Shown here piece after piece: positions 12,453-24,235 of a DNA stretch of 64,000 nucleotides. The notes below the pieces were generated by a model. The model worked only from the letters and a program-made list of their open reading frames with translations. It was not told the origin of the DNA and did no database searches. Source of the DNA: Euryodendron excelsum (taxonomy: Eukaryota > Streptophyta > Magnoliopsida > Ericales > Pentaphylacaceae); the NCBI GenBank assembly GCA_033060915.1, contig CM065394.1, positions 16,549,501 through 16,613,500 of the forward strand. The letters are read 5' to 3'. Numbering within the stretch: the first letter of the stretch is position 1; every line of letters starts with the position of its first letter. Both the position numbers and the translations under genes were made by a program.

Positions 12453-14111
12453 TGTTGATCCCATGCTTTAATTTTGATAATAACAAAATCATTCTTCACC
12501 TTCTAATGATTTGACTAAGTGAGAAGATTAATTTGACTAACGAGATGACAAACCGTTTTAATGGGTTCCACCATTAAAGTACTAGATATCTTCTTCCTGC
12601 TTAGTGTTGACTTGGAGTCAAAGTGAAGAAATTCTAGAGCAATTTCAAAAGAGGAGACGCCTTAATGAAAGAGTAGACTCGTTTGAAGTAGCAAATGTGA
12701 ACATAAAGAAGTGTCAACCCATATCCTTTATAAGAGAATCGACTCCTATGACCAGACGGATCAGAATGTGGATTTAAAGACGAATGCCGACTATCGACTC
12801 CTTTAGAAAAGAATTGACTCCTATGACCAGAAGGATCAAAATCTGCAAAGATGCCTACATGAGGAAAAGGAATGATTCCTTGACCAGTCAAAAGTGTCAC
12901 CTCTTTAAGGTAATGAGTTGACTCTTGAGGACAGTATTCTTAGATCAAATCGCTTGAGATAAGTGTCAACTCCTTAACATAGAAGTTAACTCATTAAGGA
13001 GAGAGTCGAAAATCGTATTACATTAAAGTGTCGACTCCATGGACTGTAATAGTTGAATTTTTTAACATTCTGCAATGCATTAAATGCTCTCCTAGCTGTT
13101 AGTAACAAGTATATTTGATTCAACCTTTAAATACAAGAAACAAGAACAACAGAATCAAGTATTTATTGATAAACATTCCCTGTTTATTCTTTCTGCCAGT
13201 ACCTAGGGGGATTATTTGGCTATAAATCTATATTTTTTTTTGTGAAAGAGTTGTTTATCAACTTTAATTTTTTAAAACAGAAAAAGCTTTATACATCCAG
13301 AAATTTGAGTATTCTTGAAAAAGACATTAAGTTTGAGAGTTTGGAAACAACTATTGTTAGAAGTAAATTAGGCATGTGATCAAAAAATAGTGAAAAAGGC
13401 TTTTACATAGTGGATAACTCTCAAGAGGAGATCTTGAGAAGAGAGAATGTAAACACAAGTTATGATTGAACTGTTAAAATCTATATGCACTCTCTCACTC
13501 TCTACACTTACATTTTGTTTTTTTATTGATTGAGTGCGCATCATATTATTTTGGGGTAATTATACTTTACCTTTTGTGGTTTGAGATAAAATCAAATGAC
13601 CCTCTTTCGTTTAAAAGTGAACACATGACCCCCTTATGGTATGGACTTATCTACAAAATACATGAAAACCATTAGATTTAATGAAAATTTTATCTAGATG
13701 TATTTTTATCCTTTTATATCTCTAAAATAGAATATCAAAAAGATGATTTGGTGAAAAAAAAAACCCTCAAAAGACAACCCTTTATTTTAGCATAAAAAAG
13801 TCAAATTGTCTTTTTAATATTCTAATTTGGAGAGATAAAATGATAAAAATACCCATATAACAAAATTTTTGCTTAATCTAATGATTTTCATCTATTTTGC
13901 AGATAAGTCCAAACTACAGGATGTTCATGCATTCACTTTTAAATCACAGTGGGTCATTTAATTTTAGTTCAAACTACAAGGAAGTAAAGTGTAATTACCC
14001 CTTTACTTTTATTGCATATTTGTGTATGATTCATTTTTTTTCAATTGTTTTAGTAATGTAAATTTTTTAAAAACCCACTTCTTTCTCTTGGGTTTTCATT
14101 TTGGGCCAACA
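12453..14111 (+). mobile_element. Solo LTR, copia-like, with exact CCTTA target duplication
   Basis: The sequence begins TGTTGATCCCATGC and ends TTTTGGGCCAACA, the TGTTG/CAACA ends expected of an LTR. It is flanked by CCTTA on both sides (12448-12452 and 14112-14116). Several GAGTCGACTC-like motifs (about 12660-13040) and the CTCTTGGG...GGGCCAACA end are shared with the LTR at 49716-61698, so both belong to one broad family. No PBS, coding region or second LTR is present, so it is a recombination product. A foldback MITE (13553-14001) lies within it; without that the LTR is about 1.2 kb. Confidence 0.8.
13553..14001. mobile_element. Foldback MITE with ~200-bp arms
   Basis: The left arm starts GGGGTAATTATACTTTACC and the right arm ends GGTAATTACCCC-like in inverse orientation (AAAGTGTAATTACCCC). 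The two arms pair along nearly the whole 449 bp, with the loop near 13760-13800. Candidate flanking 9-mers (TATTATTTT and TTTACTTTT) match poorly, so the superfamily is unclear, perhaps Mutator-like. It lies inside the solo LTR and therefore inserted later. A transcript would form one long hairpin. Confidence 0.75.
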
Positions 14112-14142
14112 CCTTAATGGTCGCAATCAAACCTACTAGCTC

Positions 14143-14357
14143 TTGATTGATCCATATGTCAGTATGATTGGTGTTTATGCAATGTGGAAGACTACAAATG
14201 GGGGAATTGCTAAAGCAATTGGAAATCATTTTCACTTCGTGGCAGCTATTGGCAATTATAGCAGCTCACCAGTACCTCCAAATACCTCTGATATTTCTAA
14301 GTGGCAACCTCCAGGATTTGAGGCCATCGAAATCAATGTAGACAGTGTTGTTGATCC
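14143..14357 (+). pseudogene. RNase H-like gene fragment, left of the CACTA insertion
   Basis: The plus-strand frame has the WQPPGFEAIEINVDSVVD segment, which matches the start of the plant RNase H-like (RVT_3) domain: a tryptophan-proline leader, then a beta strand with the first catalytic Asp (INVD). The frame runs directly into the CACTA terminus at 14358, and the domain resumes at 23216. The family is found in LINE-derived and stand-alone plant proteins. The upstream part is unclear because a solo LTR ends at 14111. The right half has stops, so it was a pseudogene or has decayed since. Confidence 0.6.
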
Positions 14358-14389
14358 CACTACTAAAAAAAGGGCTTTTTGCTTCGGAA

Positions 14390-14610
14390 GTTTTTGCGAC
14401 GGCTTCCTTGCCGTGGCAAAAAATGTCTTTTGCCACGGCAAGAAGGCCGTGACAAATATCCGTCGCAAATAGTTTTTTGCGACAACAATTTGCGACGGGA
14501 AAATTTATCGTGGCATAAAGTAGTTTTTGACTCAGGTATTTGTGACGGCAAGATCGCTGTCGCAAAACATGATTTTGGCGACGGACTTTTGCGATGGCAT
14601 TGTGGCTCGT
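14390..14610. repeat. CACTA left subterminal repeats
   Basis: Repeated TTTTGCGACGG / CCGTCGCAAAA-type motifs, with variants such as TTTTGCCACGGC, occur in both orientations at about 20-40-bp spacing. They match the motifs at the other end of the element. Confidence 0.8.
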
Positions 14611-14659
14611 AGCAAATAATTTTAATAAAAACGACGACGTTTTGGATTTAAGCAAAAAA

Positions 14660-17600
14660 TAACTATTTAAAACGGCGTCGTTTTGGATTAGGCGGGCTTC
14701 TTCCTTAAATTTCTCCCAAATTTCCCCCTTTCTTTCTTGCAACCCTAGCCGCACTCTCCCTTTTCCTCCTCCGCTGCACAAAGCGACAAGCTACAACGAA
14801 GGGTATGTAAAGCAGCAAGCACCTCCTTGTCGCTGCACCTGCTTGCGCTCCACCATTGCTGCACGAAACCAGCACCTGTTTGCGCTCCACCATTGATGCA
14901 CGAAACCAGGTTAGTCCCTCTTTCTCTCTCATTATTTTATCTTACTTTGGTCTTGTATCCATGTTCAAGGTTGGTTTTAAATTTGGTAATGCCACCGGAA
15001 GAATACCCATTCTTGGACGTAAACCTCATGGTTATATATATATATGTGTGTGTGTGTGTGTCTATATGCATGTATATGGACTATCTTAAATGTAGAACTG
15101 GTGGTTAGCCCCCTGGAATTTGATAATTAATCTTTTAGATTGATGATTTGTGTCTGAATATCTAGTCATATTGCTTGAGGATGTTAAAATATTGGGTGTC
15201 ACTTAAAAATCATACAGGTTGATTAATATTGGTTCATGGGCTAGCAACACATTTCTAGATTTGCCTTGATCCTGTCTTCTTTGGCATGAGTTCTGACCAT
15301 GATTAAAATTGTAAATAATGTTTGCTACTTGTTTGATTAATGTTTGCTACTTGTTTGATTTTAAAGCATTTCCACAATGTCGAATAGTTCTGTTAGTTTA
15401 AATTGAATTTCACAAAAATAATTTGTTTATTTTACCATTTCTTATTTGCTTCTTAATCTTATACATATAATTTTGGTGTAGCTATTTGAAACAAATAGCG
15501 AATACAGATGAGAGAAAGGGAATCAAAAGCAATAATGGCCAGAATAATTAAATCTATTCAATTAACTGGATGAAAACTTTCATGTGTATCTATTGATTTC
15601 CTTTATCTAAAACTGGTGATTGTGATCTCTTTATCAATAAAAAAAGGAAATAAGCAATGTTCGAGATAGATATGATAAATACATACATACATACATATAG
15701 AAACAGAGAATAACATGAATGAATTAGTCTGATTCAATTACGAGCATGAAATTGTTTTCCTTTTTTTCCCTGCACTGTTAAATAAGATATAGGTGTAACT
15801 AAGAGGGCTTTGAGTGGGAGACCTGTCCATTCACCCTAAATATAGATAAAGACTCTTTGCTTGTAGAAACCAACACAATCCAATAAACATTATCGAAGTT
15901 TTCATGAGTCTAACTTTTAATTACAGTTCAAATAGTGGGCAAAAACCAAAAGGGATTTGCTGAGAAAACCACTCATCCTCTTCGTCACTCTCACTCCTAC
16001 ACCTGATAACACCAATTCTTTTGAAAACCAGTGTCTTACTCACTAAGTGTGTATAGATGATGCAACATAGTAAAATCAATTTTTTTCATCAAAGCGTTCA
16101 ATGCTTTCTCATCCAACCTATATGCATATCAAAATCTCACCTATTAAAGGTTCAACAAAAAAAAAAACAATACATCAAACCAAAAGCAAATTAAAATCAC
16201 AAAAAACTTGACAAAGGACTGCGATAAAAACTTGGTACATTTATGCAACAAAGGACTGCAAAAAAAACTTAGCTGTCTTTGTCAAGGTAGATTAGGATTA
16301 AAATTTAAATGAAGTCAAGAAATGTTAAAATTCAGTAATGTGACTATAAGATTTGTTATATCAGATTGTATAGATTTCCCAATTGTGGAGAAACTGGATT
16401 TCCATGAGAATCTGGGTGGAATAAGGATGTTCAAATGGATGGATAGTGAGACAGCAAATGACACAATTAGAACTGAAAATTTTCATATCATAGAAGACTA
16501 TGGTTTTGTGCAACAAAGCCAATATTATACACTTGCTCTACTTTTTTTCTTTTCTTCTTCTTTTCTCATGTGTGAATAGTTGTTGCAGTACCATGAAAAA
16601 GAGCTTTGAATTTTGCCCCACTAAAAAATATATAAAAGAAGGAAAACGAAAAATTCCCAATTGATTCCACAGGAAGCTTGAACTTTTTAAGCTTTCATCC
16701 AGAGGAATGTTGGAACTTCACCATTTTTCACCAATGACCTTCGAAATTACATTACCTGAAGGGATATGCTATTTTGGCTGCTTCTATGTAAAATAAAGTC
16801 CTTTAGGCTTAGTCCTAGTTTAGCCAATAACATTTTTGTAGGCTATGTTTAGATGTTGCCAGCTTCACACCAAATTGTCTGTAAACTTACATTGCACTTC
16901 CTTGGACCTCTCTAGTACTTGTTTGCTTAGAGATGATATATGCATGTGAGGGGGAGAAATTTTTTTTAGGGAGAAATTGTTTCGTAGAGGATTAATGCTA
17001 GGTGGTAGAGTTTATTACAAATTCTCCACCAAAACAGTGGTCGTGTGGGTTTAAGAGAGAGATAAGTTTAAAACCTATACTTATCCGATATAGAGAGAGA
17101 AGGAGAGACATAATATTTTGTGGTGCATTGTAGAGACGAGAGAGAGAGCTTCAGCAGCCGAGTAGAAGAGAGGACGAAAATAGATAGAGCATTATGGGTT
17201 TCATTCTTCAAGTATGGACTTTAGATTTGGGCATTATAGTTTGTGCTGGAGTATTAATTAGATTAGTATATTTGCATATTTGCGTTTGGTTGATTTAATG
17301 AGTGATTCTTGGTTGAAATGTGTTGATGATGGTGTATGGAGAATGCGTTGAATTTTAATGAACATGCATGCCTACTTGATATATGAACCTGTCTAGGTTG
17401 AATTTTAATGAACATGCATGGCTACTTGATTTAGTTGTCCGCCTCCTCTCTTTTATGGGTATCTTTGGTTTTCAGTTCTTTCAAATTTCTTGGGTGACAA
17501 ATTTAGTGGACAGTAGATTTGCAACTGATAATGGAGTGCCTTAACATCTCTTAACCCCCGATTGCTGCTCTCCCTTTTTGAGTCTATGTGTGCTTATCTT

Positions 17601-19190
17601 TCCTCCTTGTTTTTTGTTGCAATTTTGTCCTTTTCTTTCCTCTGCTTCTGCAGTGTTTGCTTTGTTTTTTTCTGGTTGTGGTTTTTTTTGTTCTTTTTAA
17701 CTTATGCTTGCTTGTCTGCAGCAGACAAGAAATATATGGATTGGGGTGATAGCAATCTTTTCTTCTTATTGTTGTTCTAGACATTGCATTCTCTCTTCCA
17801 CTCTTTCTGGCCTTGTATATTCTTTTCAGTTTAATTCTGTTTTTATTCCAAGTTCCCCTTCTCTAGCTTTGTCAAATTGCTTGTGGTCCTTAAGCCATTT
17901 TCGAAATTTGAATGTACGAAGTTTCCAATTCCTGTTTTTACTTGTGTGGCATAATTGATTATTAAACAGTCACCGTGAACCATTGCTGTGTTTTTTTAAT
18001 TGTATTTTTATGTTAAATCTATCTTGACAGCCTTACAAGCTTTTACAATTGGGAAGGGAACATATACATGCATCTAATCTAATTGTTTTTTATATGGTTC
18101 TACTTTTTGGATCAGGCTACTTTCTTTGTTGATAGTTTTGTTGTAAAGTTTGAGGCAATTGTGTTTTTGCTCCACTGTCAGCTGCCAAGTTGAAAATTTT
18201 GGTTAAACTATTGTTTTAGTGTATCCCTGTCATCAGAAATACATGATGAATTCTGGTTTTGTGCTTCTTGAAGACATAGTGTGCTATAATCTACCCATTA
18301 ACAAATTGATGGCTGTGTATGGGTTATTTAGGTGTTCATTCGCGAAGAGAATATGATTCTTGTTTCTGCTGCCTGTTAATATGTGTTTTTCCTTTTCTCT
18401 TTTTCCTCTTTTCTGGTGCTTACTCAGTATTTGAGTTATGTGTTATATCTGTTTCCTCACGTTCTGCCGACCCTGTAAGAACAACTTACTCCTGCATCAT
18501 TGATTCTACGAGGGATATAACTGAAAGGGGAACTATCACATCAGTGGTGAAATTCGGAGGCATTCTTAATCTTTGTCATCCGGTTGCCGGTTAGTCCCCT
18601 CATGTTCACATGGCATAGGTGAATGCTTGGAGATATCGTCTAACCTCCATGGTCTGTTTGCTTCTTTGCCGTTGTACTTTCGGTATATGATTGGGATGAA
18701 TTGTAATATATTATGTCTTTTATGTTTTGTTTTATTTCATACATTTTTTTTTATTTTCCTGGGGTGAGGTGTTGTACAAGTTGCTGCAGATTTATTAGTG
18801 AATTAATTGCTGTTTATGCCTCCTTTCTTCAAATGAGAAAGGGCACAATTGCCTTTGATTGTAGTAGGTTATGGCTTTATGAGGACTAACTTGAGTGGAA
18901 GAGATGAATCCTTGTAGCTGGGATTAGCGCTAACTAAGTTGAGTGTTTTGTCTTTGGGTGGGCAAAGGAGTACAGTAGACAAGGTGCAGGAAAATAGGAT
19001 CTAAGAGGTTTTTGGAAAGCTTCTATGGCTTGGCTGGAAGAGCAAGTTAAAGGTAAGGGCTCTTTCCCACAATTAGCTGTCAGATCTTCCCAAGCAGATA
19101 TTTTGGTCTGCTTGTTTTCAATTGGTTCCTTTCCATTTCGTTTGCTTATGTAAACAAAACGACGATTGGTATTATGTGCGGGACCAAAAT
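14660..19190. other. CACTA interior without identified gene
   Basis: 14690-14905 resembles a transcribed 5' leader: C/T-rich, with CTTGCAACCCTAGCC and an ACCAG|GTTAGT-like donor near 14908. The rest is intron-like, T-rich DNA with microsatellites (TG)n near 15047-15062 and ACAT repeats near 15683-15699. There is a 22-bp tandem duplication near 15320-15361 and a ~50-bp duplication at about 17347-17446. The frames at 16322-16579, 17562-17958 and 18319-18767 have no domain I recognise. Confidence 0.45.
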
Positions 19191-19193
19191 TCA

Positions 19194-21805
19194 ACACTTT
19201 AAGTTTTAAAGTCAAGTTTTGCCGTTTTAGTTTCCAAAATTCACGAACGGTCTAGGAACAGCGCGAAACTTGTCACGTAGCACGGTTTAGGCAATGTTGA
19301 CGTGTGGGGACAAACGGCACGGTCGCCGGATTCCCGGTTTGGGAATTATAGCAGTTTTTCTAATGTTATAACACTTTAAGTTTTAAATATTAGTTTCGTC
19401 GTTTTGAGGCCCAAAATCCACGAACGGTCTAGGAACGTCGTGAAACTTGGCACGTAGCACGGTTTAGGCAATTTTAACGTGTGGGGACAAACGACACGGT
19501 CGCCGGATTCCCGGTTAGGAAGTTATAGCGTTTTTTCTAATATTTTAACACTTTAAGTTTTTAAATATTAGTTTCGTCGTTTTGGGGCCCAAAATCTACG
19601 AACGGTCTAGGAACGTCGTGAAACTTGGCACGTAGCACGGTTTAGGCAATGTTGACATGTGGGGCCAAACGGCACGGTCGCCGGATTCCCGGTTTGGGAG
19701 TTATAGCGTTTTTTCTAATATTTTAACACTTTAAGTTTTAAAATACAAGTTTCGTCTTTTTTGGGTCCAAAATCCACGAACGGTCTAGGAACGTCGTGAA
19801 ACTTGACACGTAGCACGGTTTAGGCAATGTTGACGTGTGAGGACAAATGGCACGGTCGCCGGATTCTCGGTTTGGGAGTTATAGCGTTTTTTCTAATATT
19901 TTAACACTTCAAGTTTTAAAATATAAGTTTCATCATTTTTGGGTTCAAAATCCACGAACGGTCTAGGAACGTCATGAAACTTGGCACGTAGCACGGTTTA
20001 GACAATGTTGACATGTAGGGACAAACGGCACGGTTGCCGGAATCCAGGTTTGGGAGTTATAGCGTTTTTTCTAATATTTTAACACTTTAAGTTTTAAAAT
20101 ATAAGTTTCGTCGTTTTTGGGTCCAAAATCCACGAACGGTCTAGGAACGTTGTGAAACTTGGTACGTAGCACGGTTTAGGCAATGTTGACGTGTGGGGAT
20201 AAACGGCATGGTCGCCGGATTCCCGGTTTGGGAGTTATAGCGTTTTTTCTTATATTTTAACACTTTAAGTTTTAAAATATAAGTTTCGTCGTTTTTGGGT
20301 CTAAAATCCACGAACGGTCTAGGAACGTCGTGAAACTTGGCACGTAGTACGGTTTAGGCAATGTTGACGTCTGAGGACAAACGGCACGGTTGCCGGAATC
20401 CCGGTTTGGGAATTATAGTATTTTTTCTAATGTTATAACACTTGAAGTTTTAAATATAAGTTTCATCGCTTTGGGGCTTAAAATCCACGAACGGTCTAGG
20501 AACGTCGTGAAACTTGGCACGTAGCATGGTTTAGGCAATGTTGACGTGTGGGGGCAAACGGCACGGTCGCCGGATTCCCGGTTTGGGAGTTATAGCGTTT
20601 TTTCTAATATTTTAACACTTTAAGTTTTAAAATATAAGTTTCGTCGTTTTTGGGTCCAAAATCCACGAACGGTCTAGGAACGTTGTGAAGCTTGGCACGT
20701 AGCACGGTTTAGGCAATGTTGACGTGTGGGGATAAACAGCACGGTCGCCGGATTCCCGGTTTGGGAGTTATAGCGTTTTTTCTAATATTTTAAGACTTTA
20801 AGTTTTAAAATATTAGTTTCGTCGTTTTTGGGTCTAAAATCCACGAACGGTCTAGGAACGTCGTGAAACTTGGCACGTAGCACGGTTTAGGCAATGTTGA
20901 CGTGTGAGAACAAACGGCACGGTTGCCGGAATCCCGGTTTGGGAATTATAGTATTTTTTCTAATGTTATAACACTTGAAGTTTTAAATATAAGTTTCGTC
21001 GCTTTGGGGCTTAAAATCCACGAACGGTCTAGGAACGTCGTGAAACTTGGCACGTAGCACAGTTTAGGCAATATTGGAGTGTGGGGGCAAACGGCACGGT
21101 CGCCGGATTCCCGGTTTGGGAGTTATAGCGTTTTTTCTAATATTTTAACACTTTAAGTTTTAAAATATAAGTTTTGTCGTTTTTGGGTCCAAAATCCACG
21201 AACGGTCTAGGAACGTCGTGAAACTTGGCACATAGTACGGTTTAGGCAATGTTGACATGTGGGGACAAACGGCACGGTCGCCAGATTTTCGGTTTGGGAA
21301 TTATAGCATTTTTTCTAATGTTATAACACTTTAAGTTTTAAATATTAGTTTCGTCGTTTTGGGACCCAAAATCCACGAACGGTCTAGGAACGTTGTGAAA
21401 CTTGGCACGTAACACGATTTAGGCAATGTTGACGTGTGGGGACAAACGGCACGGTCGCCAGATTCCCGATTTGGGAGTTATAGCATTTTTCTAATATTTT
21501 AACACTTTAAGTTTTAAAGTTTAGTTTCATCGTTTTGGGGCCCAAAATCTACGAACGATCTAAGAACGTCGTGAAACTTGGCACGTAGCACGGTTTAGGC
21601 AATGTTGACGTGTGTGGACAAATGGCATGGTCGCCGGATTCCCGGTGTGGGAATTATAGCATTTTTTCTAATATTAAAACACTTTTAAGTTTTAGTGTTT
21701 AGTTTCGTCGTTTTGGGGCTCAAAATCCACAAACGGTGTGAAACTTGGCACGTAGTATGATTTAGGCAATAATGACATGTGAGAATAAATGGCACGGTCG
21801 TCAAA
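19194..21805 (+). repeat. Tandem array: 15 copies of a ~178-bp monomer, partly a 533-bp trimer
   Basis: The motif CACGAACGGTCTAGGAAC, or a one- or two-base variant, recurs at 19242, 19419, 19597, 19775, 19953, 20131, 20309, 20486, 20664, 20842, 21019, 21197, 21374, 21550 and, damaged, 21728. Spacing is 176-178 bp. From 20131, three monomer types recur in order: one with GTTTTTGGGTCC, one with GTTTTTGGGTCT and GTTGCCGGAATCC, and one with GCTTTGGGGCTTA. This gives two full trimers of 533 bp plus the start of a third. Each monomer is AT-rich at its ends with a GC-rich core. The array lies wholly inside the CACTA element just before its last exon-like segment. Confidence 0.9.
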
Positions 21806-21889
21806 GTTATTTAGTTTCCTTTTGACACTTTAATATTTAAAGTTTGATTTATTTTACACAACTTCTTCAAATATTGTATTTATGATTGT

Positions 21890-22104
21890 AGGGTGGTATA
21901 AAAGTAAGTTTGCTTAGTGTGGGGCTTCCAAAACTCAAGGTCGCAGAGGGACTGCTTATAAGTATGGACCCATTCACAGAATTGGATGGAGAACCTTTGG
22001 GTCCAAACTTCTACAAAGTGTTTGTTCAAATTGCAAGAAAACCTAACGCTCTTTTAGAAAGACCACACCATGGCATTGAAACTATGAGAGAATCGATTGA
22101 CTAA
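21890..22104 (+). pseudogene. Candidate C-terminal exon of a CACTA-encoded protein
   Basis: After a TTGTAG acceptor near 21890 an open frame runs to TAA-free position 22104 (stop TGA). It contains KVAEGLLISMDPF, then PLGPNFYKVFVQIA, then RPHHGIETM. This order resembles the C-terminal domain that follows transposase regions in plant En/Spm gene models (a DUF8039-like module); I name the family from memory. No ATG opens the frame, and it must depend on upstream exons that I cannot find between the array and the leader, so it is probably an orphan exon. Confidence 0.45.
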
Positions 22105-22644
22105 TACGTTGCATGAAAATCTGTTGATGTAAATTACGTGTTATTTTTTTTTTTAATGTTTTCATTAATGATATCATATTGCATATTTGTTGTCTATATT
22201 AATCATGTTGGTAATTGTTTTATTTTTGTTTTTTCAGGTAATTGAAAAGGATTAAATCTACCATGATGATCGGGATTGAAGGGGCTATTAATGTTTTATT
22301 TCGTTTTGTATTTTGAATTATTGGATGTTTGGGTATACTTGGATCTTGGAGTTTCACATTTTTGAATAACTTTGTTGCATATATTTTAACTTCAATTATT
22401 ATGCTACAGAAAAACTCTAATTCTAATATTTGTAATATTTTTTGTGGACATAGATTATGAAATTTGGTGAATGAATGTTTTTTTTGGTGAATGAATTAGT
22501 TATATTATTTTATGTGTAAATAGGAATTTGGTGAATGAATATTTTTTTATTAATTAATTCAGTTATACTATTTCATGCGTATACTGGATTTTTAGGAAAT
22601 TATAAAAATATTAAATTTAATATAATTTATTAAATTTGTTTTTC

Positions 22645-23205
22645 ACTTTTTGCGACGGCAGGTTATTTTTTGCGACAGCAAGCTATTTACTTTTTTGCGA
22701 CGGCACGTTATTTTTTGCGACAGTAGGTTATTTACGACAGGTTATTTTTTGCGACGGCAAGTTATTTTTTGCGACGGCATAATCTGTAGCAAAAGTTTGA
22801 GAATTACCTACATATTTGTTCTGACAATTCATATGTGTCACTAATAATATGCTTTTGCGACGGCATCATTTTTATTTGCGACGGCATAATATCGTCGCTA
22901 TTATATTGGAATCGTGCGTCATCCATTTGCGATGGTTAATGCCGTCGCAAATAAGGCTATTTGCGATGGATATGGGCGACAGGACGTGACCGTCGCAAAA
23001 ATATAGTCTGCCACGGACTATTTGCGACGATTATGATGCCGTCGCAAAAGTCAATATGCTGTCGCACTAGCTGTCGCAAATACCTTTTGCGGCGCCATTT
23101 AAAGCGACACCCTCTTTACTGTCGCAAAGCCGTCGCAAAAGAGCTTTTGCGACGGCGTTATATTTTTTGCGACGGCATTCTACTGTCGTAAAAACCCAGT
23201 TTTTT
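22645..23205. repeat. CACTA right subterminal repeats
   Basis: At least a dozen TTTTGCGACGGC / GCCGTCGCAAAA-type motifs in both orientations, dense at 22650-22780 and 22850-23190, mirror the left end. Confidence 0.85.
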
Positions 23206-23215
23206 AGTAGTGTCC

Positions 23216-23560
23216 TGATTTTGCAAAAGAGGGTTTGGGAATAGTTGCTAGAAATGCGCAAGAACAGTGCCGTCTTGGGTATTTCTTCGGCAGTTGTTTC
23301 AGAAGCAATGGGCTTTAGTCCTGTTATTCCCATTGGTGGTGGATGGGATTATAGCGAAGTAATCGTTGAAGGCGATACTAAGTAAATAGTGAAGATGCTT
23401 ATTCATAAAAATGGCAGCAACTGTCAAGTATTGTTTGTAAATCTAATAATATTAGATTTCAATTTGTACTTAGAACTTGTGAAGCATGGGTGGCTCATGC
23501 ATTAGCCAAACGAGTCCTGTGTCTTGAAGTATCTACTTCATGGTCTGAAAGCCTACCTGA
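23216..23560 (+). pseudogene. RNase H-like gene fragment, right of the CACTA insertion
   Basis: Directly after the TCC duplication the frame gives FAKEGLGIVARNAQEQC and YFFGSCFRSNG, the strand after the first catalytic Asp in RNase H-like (RVT_3) proteins. Later, in a shifted frame, EVIVEGDTK is followed by a stop; this is the second strand with its Asp. Further on, HGWLMH matches the 'VAH-LAK' end in shifted frames. Stops and frameshifts show decay. It joins the fragment ending at 14357. Confidence 0.6.
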
Positions 23561-23708
23561 ATGTTTGTCTAGGGAGGTCCATCAACATTGTAGGTTAATC
23601 AACTATTGATTTTGGAAATAAAACTCTTCTCTACCTGAATGTTTGTCTAGGGAGGTCCATCAACATTGTAGGTTAATCAACTATTGATTTTGGAAATAAA
23701 ACTCTTCT
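23553..23708. repeat. Perfect-looking 78-bp tandem duplication
   Basis: The block starting CTACCTGAATGTTTGTCTAG occurs at 23553-23630 and again at 23631-23708 with no difference I can see. It lies at the 3' end of the RNase H-like pseudogene. Confidence 0.9.
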
Positions 23709-24167
23709 CTACTGGGCCAAAAAAAAAAACACAATGCAACCTTAGTTTCTATAAAAATGTAAAACTACTATTTGGTGAGGGTCATTGTAGAGATCACGCA
23801 TAAAAAATATATATCATTTGATAGTCTTAGCTATCAAATTTTGTATATACAAAAGATATTTGAGAGCCGGAATATTCTTTAAAATGTATCGAAGAATTAA
23901 ATGGTTAAAGTTCTTTGGATCAAATTGAGTTTTTTTAAGAGTAATGCATCTAACCAAACTCTATATAAAGTTTTGGGGTCCCACATGCTAACGTGAACAG
24001 TCCAGAATTTACTTGTTAGTTGAAAGAATTTAATTTCGCAAACCAAACAAAAAAGATTTAGTTTAAATCTTCTCAAAAAATAAAAAAACAAAGTGAAGAC
24101 ATTTTTTTAAAAAAAAAGTCATTTGGTTTTTTGTGCTGGTCTTACACTCTCATTGAGCAATCACAAG

Positions 24168-24170
<3 letters not shown>

Positions 24171-24230
<60 letters not shown>
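24171..24230. repeat. (CT)30 microsatellite
   Basis: Sixty uninterrupted bases of CT dinucleotide. Confidence 0.98.

Positions 24231-24235
<5 letters not shown>

Larger units (their letters stand above)
14358..23212 (+). mobile_element. CACTA (En/Spm) transposon with perfect TCC target duplication
   Basis: The left terminus is CACTACTAAAAAAAGGGC and the right terminus is the inverse of CACTACTAAAAAACTGGG. The 3-bp flanks are TCC (14355-14357) and TCC (23213-23215), exactly as expected for CACTA elements. Both subterminal regions carry many copies of TTTGCGACGG in both orientations, the usual binding sites for the element's own proteins. Of the coding capacity I see only one candidate terminal exon (21890-22104), so the element is probably non-autonomous. 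The interior also holds a 5'UTR-like C/T-rich stretch (about 14690-14905), long intron-like DNA and a 2.6-kb tandem array. The total is 8,855 bp. Confidence 0.92.

Noticed and set aside
14266..14781. 171-aa minus-strand frame at the CACTA left end
   Set aside because: It runs through the subterminal CGTCGCAAA repeats and is a composition artefact.
16322..16579. 85-aa frame as a captured host exon in the CACTA element
   Set aside because: I cannot assign it to any family and the splice borders are not convincing.
19194..21805. CRISPR-like regular repeats
   Set aside because: The whole 178-bp unit is repeated without unique spacers and lies in a plant transposon; it is a tandem array.
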